Shown: piece by piece, positions 7,017-14,292 of the stretch
Layout of the letters: every line of letters begins with the position of its first letter
Numbering within the stretch: the first letter of the stretch is position 1
Origin: Flavobacterium sp. HJJ
Lineage (GTDB): Bacteria > Bacteroidota > Bacteroidia > Flavobacteriales > Flavobacteriaceae
Direction: 5' to 3'
Assembly (NCBI RefSeq): GCF_015351475.1
Contig: NZ_JADKPR010000031.1
Coordinates: 1-51,050 of the forward strand
DNA: 51,050 nt
Program-made: the position numbers and the translations under genes
The notes under the pieces: generated by a model
Told to the model about the DNA's origin: nothing
Databases searched by the model: none
Seen by the model: the letters and a program-made list of their open reading frames with translations, nothing else

Positions 7017-8312
7017 ATGATAGCTAAAATCTCAAGAGGCAACAGCCTATACGGTGCATTGAACTACAACTATCAAAAAGTTGAAAAACAGAATGCGCGG
7101 GTTTTGTTTACCCAGAAGATTATCGAAGCTCCTGACGGTAGCTATTCCCTACAGCAGATATCCCGTTCTTTTGAACTGCACCTGCTGGCCAACCGAAACA
7201 CGGAAAAACCAATACTTCATATCTCGCTCAATCCCGACCCTAAAGATAAAGTAAGCGATACTGATTTTGAAAACATGGCACAGGAGTATATGAAGCAGAT
7301 GGGCTACGCAGACCAGCCTTTTGTAGTATTCAAGCACACTGATATTGACCGCACCCATATCCATATCGTATCGGTCTGCGTGGACGAAGACGGCAGGAAA
7401 ATATCAGACAAATTTGAAAAAAGACACTCTATGGTGGTGTGCCGGACACTCGAAAAAGAATACGGACTGATATCGGCTGTTGAAAAAAAAGAAAACTCAC
7501 AGAGCCCCGTATTCAAACCCATAAATTACAAAGAAGGCGATATAAAAAGCCAAATGGCTTCGGTAATCCGCCATCTTCCCAAATACTACCAGTTTCAGAC
7601 TTTCGGGGCGTATAATGCCCTGCTTTCCCTTTTCAAGATTACAGCCGAAGAAGTCAGGGGCGAATATAACGGAATCCCAAAGCAGGGACTGGTCTATTTT
7701 GCGCTGAATGATAAGGGAGAAAAGGCAAGCAGTCCCTTCAAGGCTTCGCTGTTTGGAAAAAGTGCCGGATTGGCACAACTTGAATCCCACTATGGGCAGA
7801 GCAGGATAAAACTAAAAGACAGGCCGGCTAAGGGAGCACTCAAAGGCAGGATCGAATCGGCAATGCAGACTGCTTTGAACGAATCGGAATTTAAGAAAAA
7901 ACTATTGGAACAAGGGATAAATGTCGTGGTACGCCGAAATGCCGATGGGCGTATTTACGGCATCACTTTTATCGACCACCAATCCCGCTGTGTCTGTAAC
8001 GGATCAGAGCTCGCCAAAAACCTTTCCGCCAATGCATTCAATGACTGGTGGAATAATGGCAATAAGGCAGATCTGCCAAAAAAAGAAGAAACTGCTTTGC
8101 AGAAAATTATTCCTACAGGTAACCAGATCAGCCAGCCACATAACCAGTCCGACTTTTTAGCGAAAGAAGACACGCCGTACAGCGGGCAGGAAAGCAATCT
8201 TATTGAAGCCTTTGGAGGCATATTGCCCCAAGCACAGGGAGAAGATTTTGAGGAAACTGCATTTGCCAATCAGTTAAAGCGGAAAGATAAGCGCAGGAAA
8301 CCAAAGCTTTAA
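7017..8312 (+). CDS. mobB: Relaxase MobB (MOBP-type)
   Basis: 431 residues. The N-terminal relaxase domain begins IAKISRGNSLYGALNYNYQK, where a conserved Tyr is the likely nicking residue. The metal-binding three-His motif is HTDIDRTHIHIVSV, near residues 105-118. It makes the single-strand nick at oriT and leads the strand during transfer. The C-terminal ~150 residues (KLLEQGINVVVRRNADGRIYGITFID and following) form the usual variable tail with a Lys/Arg-rich end. The length is normal and the frame looks intact. No coupling protein or type IV secretion genes follow, so transfer would need help from another element. The base composition is visibly richer in G+C than the surrounding chromosome. 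Confidence 0.92.
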   Translation: MIAKISRGNSLYGALNYNYQKVEKQNARVLFTQKIIEAPDGSYSLQQISRSFELHLLANRNTEKPILHISLNPDPKDKVSDTDFENMAQEYMKQMGYADQPFVVFKHTDIDRTHIHIVSVCVDEDGRKISDKFEKRHSMVVCRTLEKEYGLISAVEKKENSQSPVFKPINYKEGDIKSQMASVIRHLPKYYQFQTFGAYNALLSLFKITAEEVRGEYNGIPKQGLVYFALNDKGEKASSPFKASLFGKSAGLAQLESHYGQSRIKLKDRPAKGALKGRIESAMQTALNESEFKKKLLEQGINVVVRRNADGRIYGITFIDHQSRCVCNGSELAKNLSANAFNDWWNNGNKADLPKKEETALQKIIPTGNQISQPHNQSDFLAKEDTPYSGQESNLIEAFGGILPQAQGEDFEETAFANQLKRKDKRRKPKL

Positions 8313-8769
8313 GTGTATTTTCAGGCAGGTATTATCTGCATCAAATGTATGAAACACGATTTTTAATGTACCGTATATAAAGAATTGATAGGATACATTA
8401 TTGGGATTTTTTTAATTGCCTGCCATTAAAAATACAATTCTCCGGTTATGTACCAAACCATCTCCTTAATTTATCCCATCAGGCCTCCGCCCTGCGGTTC
8501 TCCAGAGTTTTGAACGCCAGTTTTGGCTGGCTCATTTAAACGATACCTATCTGCAAGATTGCCGGGCTGTACCCAGCCCTGAAAAATAAATTGTCTTGGG
8601 CATTACGCCATCAACAGACAAATAGTGCCAGCAGTGCCTATAATGCAACAACTTCAAAAACGCATCTTTATATTTACCGGAAGACTTTGATTCTTTCTTT
8701 GATATAATGCAGTACTGCTCATGGCCTTGGCCGTCATACCTCCAAAATAATAGAAATCATTAAAATAGT
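8313..8769. other. 457-bp spacer in the mobilization module
   Basis: No credible ORF. Visible structure: caggcaggta (8322-8331) against cctgcc (about 8419-8424), and a compact hairpin gggctg/cagccc (8564-8579) with a four-base loop. The GC-rich part 8480-8600 resembles coding DNA in composition but has no sustained frame, so it may be a gene remnant or part of a replication or transfer site. Confidence 0.4.
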
Positions 8770-9333
8770 ATGGAAAGTTTAGAATCACTTTTCCGGTCTT
8801 TTGAAACAGGCATCAGAAGTGCCAAGGCTGTAAAGCCGAGGGAATACCTAAAAAATATCGGGCTGGAATATTCAGATCTTCGGATCGGTTTTAATTCGGG
8901 ACAGTTTCATCATCGCAAAACACTGAAATCAAAAGACCAGTTTGAAAAACTGGGCGTGATTACAAAAAGCGATGCCGGAGTCAGGGACGATTCCTTTACA
9001 GCCTATACTGTCTTTGGACGGTATGGGCTTATTTTTCCCCTTCTGAGTCAGGACAACAGCATAGTGAATTATTATGCCCTGCGTTTTGATCTGGACGAGC
9101 AGAAAGAGCAGTACCTGAACAGCGAGGGAATCTATCCCGCCTATCCGCATCCGCTGACCAAGAAATTGTATTTAGCACCCACAGTCATTGACTGCGCCAG
9201 CTTAATACAAAGTAGAATACTGGATCAGAGGGAAGCAGTCATTGCCCTGCATGACGGGGAACTGCTGGAACAGCATTTGGAAGTTATCAGGTCATTATAT
9301 GAATTGGAAGAAATAATAATCTTTAAGCGGTGA
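8770..9333 (+). CDS. Toprim primase-like protein, N-terminal part (split gene)
   Basis: 187 residues. EYLKNIGLEYSDLRIGFNSG, then FHHRKTL, and later GRYGLIFPLLSQDN...YYALRF, YPAYPHPLTKKLYLAPTVID and AVIALHDGELLEQHLE are the conserved blocks of the long Toprim primase/helicase proteins of Bacteroidota mobile elements. In those proteins EIIFF is followed by a DGD metal-binding motif. Here the frame ends at EEIIIFKR plus TGA, exactly where that motif should be. The rest of the protein continues in another frame from 9338. This is either a gene broken by a frameshift or a reduced split version. Confidence 0.7.
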   Translation: MESLESLFRSFETGIRSAKAVKPREYLKNIGLEYSDLRIGFNSGQFHHRKTLKSKDQFEKLGVITKSDAGVRDDSFTAYTVFGRYGLIFPLLSQDNSIVNYYALRFDLDEQKEQYLNSEGIYPAYPHPLTKKLYLAPTVIDCASLIQSRILDQREAVIALHDGELLEQHLEVIRSLYELEEIIIFKR

Positions 9334-9337
9334 GAAA

Positions 9338-9994
9338 ATGGAAAAGATCAGATTACAAATGCAGGAGATCAGACCCGATGTTCCACTATCGATAGTGGAA
9401 CTTCCCGAAGGGCATAGTCTGAATGACATGTGGGTCAATTATGGAACAGACGGAATATCGAATCTTTTAAAAAGTGCAAAAACAGAAAAATCAGGCAGTA
9501 ACCTGCAGATTGTAAATGGCTACAAAATCAGCTATACAGGAATCGCAGGAGTGTTTTTCGTTGTAGGCAACCTGCCTATGGATTTGGGAAACCTCAGGGT
9601 GTCATTACAAATTGTGGCACATACCACGCAGAAAAAACACAGGCTTAAAGTTGACCTTTTTGATTTTGGCAGTGTGCAGAGCCAGTGCGGAGAACTCTCC
9701 GAAAAACAGGGTTTTGACTTTCAGGAACTCGAAACAGACTTTCTACAGCTGACTAACTTGCTTGAAGAGCATCGGGAAGCACTCTTTGATGCGGAAATAA
9801 ATCCCGTAACGGATCGCTACTCCGAGAAGGAACTTACACCGCAGGCACATGAGAAAGCAGTCGAATTTCTTTCAAAACCCCAATTGCTGGAAAATATAAA
9901 CAAGCTCTTGGAGCAGAACGGGATTGTCGGAGAAGAACAAAACAGGATGGTGCTTTTCGTGCTCGCTTCGAGTTACAAAATGCCATTGTTCTGA
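9338..9994 (+). CDS. Toprim primase/helicase, middle part, truncated before the ATPase domain
   Basis: 218 residues beginning four bases after the previous frame ends. EIRPDVPLSIVELPEGHSLNDM continues the Toprim region. IAGVFFVVGNL...LRVSLQIVAH and LKVDLFDF match the domain that follows in full-length relatives. The C-terminus LLENINKLLEQNGIVGEEQN, followed by RMVLFVLASSYKMP, is the segment that normally leads straight into the Walker A region of the helicase. Here a TGA stops it two codons later, so the whole ATPase half is missing. The product is unlikely to work as a helicase. A hairpin (10005-10026) follows. Confidence 0.65.
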   Translation: MEKIRLQMQEIRPDVPLSIVELPEGHSLNDMWVNYGTDGISNLLKSAKTEKSGSNLQIVNGYKISYTGIAGVFFVVGNLPMDLGNLRVSLQIVAHTTQKKHRLKVDLFDFGSVQSQCGELSEKQGFDFQELETDFLQLTNLLEEHREALFDAEINPVTDRYSEKELTPQAHEKAVEFLSKPQLLENINKLLEQNGIVGEEQNRMVLFVLASSYKMPLF

Positions 9995-10627
9995 TGAACA
10001 CTAGAATCCGCCCCAAAAGGCGGATTAAAGTTAGCAGGGAAAAATAGCTTAAGACTTTTCAATTTTCTACAAGATTTTTTATAACCTGTTTTTAATAAAA
10101 TCATTTAGAAAAAATTCATTTCCAGCGTAAAAGATGATTTATGAATACAGTTTTATTAATGGCAAAACCAAAACTACCACTGAAAATTAGTCTATTTACC
10201 TAATTAAGCACTTTTTTATTTCGTGATATGTATATACATGCTTACAGAAATACAGGTAAGTCTGCAAGATGGAATGAATGCAGAAAAGCATACAAGTATA
10301 AAAGCGGGAATGCAGTAAGTAAGTATGCAAGAACGCAGGTATGCAAGATGGAATGAATCCAGAAAAGTATAAAAGCAGGAAAGCAAGCATGTAGGAATAT
10401 TCAATCGCACTTATTTACCTATACAACTCAATAAATGAATACGAGATAAAACAGTTATTCAAAGAAGAACATTTTTTTAGCAAAACAGTCAAACAATGCC
10501 TTTGAATGCCTCAGAAGGTCACCACAACAGCATTCTGCTTTTGTTTTTATTTCTTTATAGCAAAAATAAATGATTGTTGAACAAAAAGACCATTAATGGT
10601 ATTTTTTAATGAAGAGGGATTTAAAAA
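9995..10627. repeat. Spacer with imperfect tandem repeat
   Basis: After the truncated primase comes an 8-bp hairpin, aatccgcc/ggcggatt (10005-10026). At 10263-10288 and 10342-10367 the same 26-base unit (beginning tgcaagatggaatgaat) occurs with one base difference, and related shorter pieces fill the space between and after. The whole stretch 10240-10400 is purine-rich on the plus strand. ORFs on the minus strand here are by-products of the repeat. It could be iteron-like or a decayed low-complexity tract; nothing identifies it as an origin. Confidence 0.55.
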
Positions 10628-10798
10628 ATGAGAAATGATGATGAGAATGAAAGAGGAAAAATGACAGCTGAAAAAACATTTAAAATGCTGAAAGATGAAG
10701 GAGTAGAAGTCACCCTTGAGCAAGCGAGATTGATTTTAGAGTTTTTACGAAAGCTAGCGAGTATTACGGTTTCTAATTATTTAAAAACAAAACAATGA
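10628..10798 (+). CDS. 56-residue protein coupled to the serine recombinase
   Basis: A short frame beginning MRNDDENERGKMTAEKTFKM and ending SNYLKTKQ. The central VEVTLEQARLILEFLRKLAS is a clean amphipathic pattern. Its TGA overlaps the recombinase ATG (ATGA), a strong sign of real translation and coupling. I recall short proteins of this kind upstream of Bacteroidota recombinase genes, but no family name. It may be a recombination directionality or regulatory factor; this is inference. Confidence 0.65.
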   Translation: MRNDDENERGKMTAEKTFKMLKDEGVEVTLEQARLILEFLRKLASITVSNYLKTKQ

Positions 10799-12351
10799 AA
10801 AAAATAGCAGATTTATATGTACGGGTGAGTACCGACGAACAAGCAGACAGAGGATATTCTCAAAGAAATCAAGAAGAGGTTTTAAGAAAATATTGCCAAA
10901 TCAATGACATCACGATAAGGGATGTGATTTATGAGGATCATTCCGCTAAAACATTTATTAGACCACAATGGAATAAACTACTGGAAAAGTTAAGAAAAAA
11001 TAAAAACAAAACTGATTTAGTTCTGTTCACAAAATGGGATCGATTTAGCAGAAACGCTGGCGATGCATATCAAATGATAAATATACTTAGAAAACTTGGT
11101 GTTGAGCCACAAGGAATAGAACAGCCTTTAGATTTATCAATTCCTGAAAATAAGATGATGCTGGCCTTTTATTTAGCCGCTCCAGAAGTGGAGAATGACA
11201 GACGAGCTTTAAATACTTTTCATGGAATGAGAAGAGCGAGAAAAGAAGGTCGTTACATGGGGTTAGCTCCAGCAGGGTATATTAACAGAATTCGTGAGGA
11301 TGGCGCAAAATACATTGCCTTTGATGAGCCGGAAGCTTCTATTATTAAATGGGCGTTTGTAGAGCTTGCAAAAGGTGTATTTAATACAGAACAAATATTT
11401 TTTAAAGCAAAGAAGAAAGGATTAAAATGTTCAAGAAATAATTTTTGGAGATTAATTAGAAATCCTGTCTACTGTGGAAAAATCACGGTGCCTAAATATA
11501 AGGATGAAGAAGCAAAATATGTTACAGGACAGCATAAGGCTTTGATTACGGAAACTCTTTTTAATGAAGTGCAAGAGGTATTAGATGGCAGAGGAAGAAA
11601 CTTTCGCCCAAAAATTGTTACGAAAGAACCTTTTCCTTTGAGAGGATTTTTTATGTGCCCTGAATGTAATAAAATACTAACTGGAAGTATTTCTAAGGGA
11701 AGAAATAATTATTATGCTTACTATCATTGTTCTGCTGGATGTAGATTTAGGATTAATGCAGATAGTGCAAATACTGTTTTTATGGATAATCTTAAAATGT
11801 ATATACCGATAGCTGAAATAGGAAATGTCTACAAAAATTTAATTATTGAGGCTTATAAAGAGAGTGACAAAGTGAATATTGATTATAAAATAAAGCTAGT
11901 TGAAGAAATTAATGACTATAAAAAGAGAATTGCATACATCAGAGATTTATTGTCAAAACAACAAATTGATGTATTGGATTACAGTGAAATGAATTCGAAT
12001 TACAAAAATGAAACCCTTAAACTTGAACAAAAGCTATCAAATATAAGTGAGAGTAGTCAAGATGTAAAGGATCTACTTAGTAAAGGCGTTTTAAGGCTTC
12101 TTGAATTGAATCAATGCTATAAAGACGGGGGTTGGATAGGGTGTAGGGAGCTAATTGGTTCGATATTTCCAGAAAATTTCACTATCGTAAAAAATACGTT
12201 TCGAACCGCTCGAGTGAATGAAGTTTTGGAGCTAATCTATATGATTAACAGGGCTTTGTTTGAAAATAAAAACGGGATAAAGAAAGATTTGTCTTCTTTA
12301 TCCCGTCAAGTAGCGGGAACAGGACTCGAACCTGTGACCTTCGGGTTATGA
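10795..12351 (+). CDS. Large serine recombinase
   Basis: 518 residues. The resolvase/invertase catalytic domain comes first: DLYVRVSTDEQADRGYSQ with the nucleophilic Ser in VRVS, then LVLFTKWDRFSRNAGDA and ENDRRALNTFHGMRRARKEG. A recombinase domain follows (GYINRI..., VFNTEQIFFKAKKKGLKCS, NPVYCGKI). The zinc-ribbon part is FMCPECNKILTGS...YYHCSAGCRF, with a coiled-coil region after residue 350. It would integrate or excise the element. The last ~25 residues (from KNGIKKDLSSL) are read through the host tRNA terminator and into the tRNA, giving the tell-tale VAGTGLEPVTFGL. The native C-terminus has probably been replaced at the integration junction. Confidence 0.9.
   Translation: MKKIADLYVRVSTDEQADRGYSQRNQEEVLRKYCQINDITIRDVIYEDHSAKTFIRPQWNKLLEKLRKNKNKTDLVLFTKWDRFSRNAGDAYQMINILRKLGVEPQGIEQPLDLSIPENKMMLAFYLAAPEVENDRRALNTFHGMRRARKEGRYMGLAPAGYINRIREDGAKYIAFDEPEASIIKWAFVELAKGVFNTEQIFFKAKKKGLKCSRNNFWRLIRNPVYCGKITVPKYKDEEAKYVTGQHKALITETLFNEVQEVLDGRGRNFRPKIVTKEPFPLRGFFMCPECNKILTGSISKGRNNYYAYYHCSAGCRFRINADSANTVFMDNLKMYIPIAEIGNVYKNLIIEAYKESDKVNIDYKIKLVEEINDYKKRIAYIRDLLSKQQIDVLDYSEMNSNYKNETLKLEQKLSNISESSQDVKDLLSKGVLRLLELNQCYKDGGWIGCRELIGSIFPENFTIVKNTFRTARVNEVLELIYMINRALFENKNGIKKDLSSLSRQVAGTGLEPVTFGL
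12257..12306 (-). terminator. tRNA terminator inside the recombinase 3' end
   Basis: A 13-bp perfect inverted repeat (12272-12284 against 12294-12306) is followed on the minus strand by TTTTTATTTT. This is a strong intrinsic terminator for the minus-strand tRNA genes. It lies wholly within the plus-strand recombinase frame. Confidence 0.8.
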
Positions 12352-12383
12352 GCCCGACGAGCTGCCTACTGCTCTATCCCGCG
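12311..12383 (-). tRNA. Initiator tRNA-Met (CAU), copy 1
   Basis: 73 bases without encoded CCA. Read on the minus strand it starts cgcgggatagagcagtaggc. The anticodon stem is tcggg/cccga around loop ctcataa (anticodon CAU), with the three G-C pairs typical of initiator tRNA. The T-arm is acagg/cctgt. Base 1 (C) faces U at position 72, the unpaired end that also marks initiator tRNAs. The recombinase gene overlaps its 3' part from the other strand. Confidence 0.9.
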
Positions 12384-12418
12384 ATGTGCGTTTTGTAATC
12401 TCAATAAGGCTACCTTAG

Positions 12419-12491
12419 TAGCGGGAACAGGACTCGAACCTGTGACCTTCGGGTTATGAGCCCGACGAGCTGCCTACTGCTCTATCCCGCG
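12419..12491 (-). tRNA. Initiator tRNA-Met (CAU), copy 2
   Basis: Identical in all 73 bases to copy 1, 35 bases upstream of it in transcription direction. The pair would be transcribed together toward the terminator at 12306-12257. Its own promoter should lie between 12492 and 12600, in the spacer shared with era. Confidence 0.9.
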
Positions 12492-12580
12492 ATGTTTCGG
12501 GTGCAAAGATACGCTGAATTTTGACAAATCCAATAGAAACTTTAAAAAATGTTTTATTTCGTGTATTGGCTTGATATGAC

Positions 12581-12588
12581 TACCTTTG
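12581..12588 (+). promoter_or_regulatory. -7 element of the era promoter
   Basis: TACCTTTG matches the Bacteroidota TAnnTTTG -7 consensus 20 bases before the era start. No clean TTTG at the -33 distance, although a TTG occurs at 12566-12568. Confidence 0.65.
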
Positions 12589-12608
12589 CACCATAAATTA
12601 TAATAGAA

Positions 12609-13490
12609 ATGTCACATAAAGCAGGTTTTGTAAACATCATAGGGAATCCAAACGTTGGAAAATCAACGCTAATGAACGCCTTTGTTGGTGAAAGATTGTC
12701 AATTATTACTTCGAAAGCGCAAACAACTCGCCACAGGATTCTTGGAATCGTAAATGGTGAAGATTTTCAGTTGATTTTGTCCGACACACCTGGTATCATC
12801 AAACCAGCCTACGAAATGCAGGAATCAATGATGAACTTTGTGAAATCTGCCTTTGAAGATGCTGATATATTGATTTATATGGTCGAAATAGGAGAACAGG
12901 ATTTGAAAGATGAAGCTTTTTTTAATAAAATTATCCATTCGAAAATTCCGGTGTTGCTGTTGCTGAATAAAATTGATAATTCTAATCAAGAGCAGTTGGA
13001 AGCGCAAGTGGCTTTTTGGACAGAGAAAGTACCAAATGCAGAGATTTATCCAATATCGGCATTGCAGAATTTTAACGTGCCAGAAGTGTTTCAAAGAATT
13101 ATTTCGCTGTTGCCGGAATCACCTGCCTATTACCCAAAAGATCAATTAACGGATAAACCGGAACGTTTCTTCGTAAACGAAACCATCCGTGAAAAAATTC
13201 TATTGAACTACAGTAAAGAGATTCCTTACGCAGTAGAAATCGTAACGGAGGAATTCTTCGAAGATGATAACATCATTCGTATTCGTTCTTTGATTATGGT
13301 AGAACGTGAGACTCAAAAAGGAATTGTAATCGGTCACAAAGGTGCTGCTTTGAAAAAAGTGGGAATGGATGCCCGTGTGGATCTGGAGAAATTCTTTGGC
13401 AAACAAATCCATATTGAATTGTATGTGAAAGTGAATAAAAACTGGAGAAGCAATGCGAATATGCTGAAGCGTTTTGGGTATAATTCGTAG
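12609..13490 (+). CDS. era: GTPase Era
   Basis: 293 residues, the normal length. The GTPase domain has G1 GNPNVGKST, G3 DTPG and G4 NKID. The C-terminal KH domain includes IVIGHKGAALKKVGMDAR. Era binds the 3' end of 16S rRNA and assists maturation of the 30S subunit at the membrane. It begins 20 bases after a good -7 element. A second ribosome-assembly GTPase gene, der, follows after one intervening gene, an arrangement common in Flavobacteriaceae. No oddities. Confidence 0.97.
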   Translation: MSHKAGFVNIIGNPNVGKSTLMNAFVGERLSIITSKAQTTRHRILGIVNGEDFQLILSDTPGIIKPAYEMQESMMNFVKSAFEDADILIYMVEIGEQDLKDEAFFNKIIHSKIPVLLLLNKIDNSNQEQLEAQVAFWTEKVPNAEIYPISALQNFNVPEVFQRIISLLPESPAYYPKDQLTDKPERFFVNETIREKILLNYSKEIPYAVEIVTEEFFEDDNIIRIRSLIMVERETQKGIVIGHKGAALKKVGMDARVDLEKFFGKQIHIELYVKVNKNWRSNANMLKRFGYNS

Positions 13491-13577
13491 GGACAGGTCG
13501 CGACTTGTCCGTCCCCGTACGGGAGAAAATAATAATTTAAAATCAGTATTTGGGGGTTTTCCTAATGCTGATTTTTT
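13491..13577 (+). terminator. Palindrome and terminator after era
   Basis: Directly after the stop codon lies the near-perfect 20-base palindrome ggacaggtcgcgacttgtcc (13491-13510), then the 10-base palindrome cccgtacggg (13514-13523). The likely terminator is the stem aatcagtatt/aatgctgatt (13541-13550, 13564-13573) with one G-U pair and a T-run. Confidence 0.65.
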
Positions 13578-13660
13578 TTAACCGCAAGGTTCGCAAAGGA
13601 ATCGCTATGTACGCAAAGCTTAGCGAACTTTGCTTAATTCTTTGCGTGCTTTGCGGTTAA
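13578..13660. repeat. Dispersed palindromic repeat, copy 1
   Basis: 83 bp bounded by ttaaccgcaa and its reverse complement ttgcggttaa. Inside, cgcaaag/ctttgcg words recur in both orientations. Related copies lie at 40641-40736 and 50024-50108, always between genes. Confidence 0.75.
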
Positions 13661-14154
13661 GTCTCAATAATTTCCAAAAAGACTTTTTCGATATCATTCA
13701 TTTGTTTTTCGCCGTTGCTTCGTATTTGTTTGGCTATGACGTAGAGCAGAAACCAAGCAAAAATCATCAGCGACATCACAACAAAATCACCCGAAGTGGA
13801 TCTTTTAAGTACATAATCGGAGTAGGCGATACCGCAAAAAATGATAAATGTTCCCGCTATCATAAAATGCAGAAACATAAAAAAAGTCCACAAACCGGGA
13901 TCGGGGCCAAAAAGTCCCCGGATGTTGGTTCGGTTTTCGCCTTTGGACTCCATTTCAATATGAAGATGAGGAGACCAATAGGCTTTTTTAGAGCCTTTTA
14001 TATTGATCCAAATATGGTATTCTTTTATTTTCAGAATGAAATCTGGGGATTTTGTCGTGGTAAACTGAATGAATTTTTGACGCAGGGAATCGATGTTTTG
14101 GTCAACTTCTTTGTAGAAGCGCAAGCGCAGACGGATCTCATTATTGGTATCCAT
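13657..14154 (-). CDS. Small membrane protein between era and der
   Basis: I take the start at the Met beginning MDTNNEIRLRLRFYKEVDQN (14154), giving 165 residues. The longer frame to 14232 would run over the der promoter region and adds an unlikely Phe/Asn-rich leader. The protein has an N-terminal soluble part (PDFILKIKEYHIWINIKGSK, SPHLHIEME), then two membrane segments, TFFMFLHFMIAGTFIIFCGI and SLMIFAWFLLYVIA, and a short cytosolic tail. Family not recognised by name; it looks like a conserved flavobacterial membrane protein. A plus-strand ORF of similar size overlaps it almost completely, but that translation lacks the clean soluble/membrane pattern. The stop overlaps the end of the palindromic repeat. 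Confidence 0.7.
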   Translation of the reverse strand: MDTNNEIRLRLRFYKEVDQNIDSLRQKFIQFTTTKSPDFILKIKEYHIWINIKGSKKAYWSPHLHIEMESKGENRTNIRGLFGPDPGLWTFFMFLHFMIAGTFIIFCGIAYSDYVLKRSTSGDFVVMSLMIFAWFLLYVIAKQIRSNGEKQMNDIEKVFLEIIET

Positions 14155-14232
14155 AAAATTAAAAATGAAGTGGTTAAGGGAATCTAATCTGGCGAATATA
14201 CCAAAAAAATTGATATTCATGCTTTTATACAC

Positions 14233-14240
14233 TACCTTTG
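14233..14240 (+). promoter_or_regulatory. -7 element of the der promoter
   Basis: TACCTTTG, the same octamer as before era, lies 53 bases before the der start codon. Confidence 0.6.
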
Positions 14241-14292
14241 CAGGCTGAAACTGGAAAGCAGTGTTCGGAAAAATTAATATCTAATTTAGATT

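Larger units (their letters stand above)
12309..12495. repeat. 79-bp direct repeat containing the tRNA-fMet copies
   Basis: 12309-12387 and 12417-12495 are identical over 79 bases, offset by 108. The repeat extends only two bases beyond the tRNA at one end and four at the other. It may be an old tandem tRNA duplication or a duplication left by integration next to the tRNA. The 29 bases between the copies contain no gene. Confidence 0.85.

Noticed and set aside
10196..10410. Minus-strand ORFs of 64 residues
   Set aside because: They come from the repeated low-complexity tract and have implausible composition.
13630..14187. 185-residue plus-strand ORF between era and der
   Set aside because: It overlaps the minus-strand membrane protein almost entirely and starts inside the palindromic repeat. 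Its translation has no domain-like pattern, while the minus strand gives clear soluble and membrane parts.
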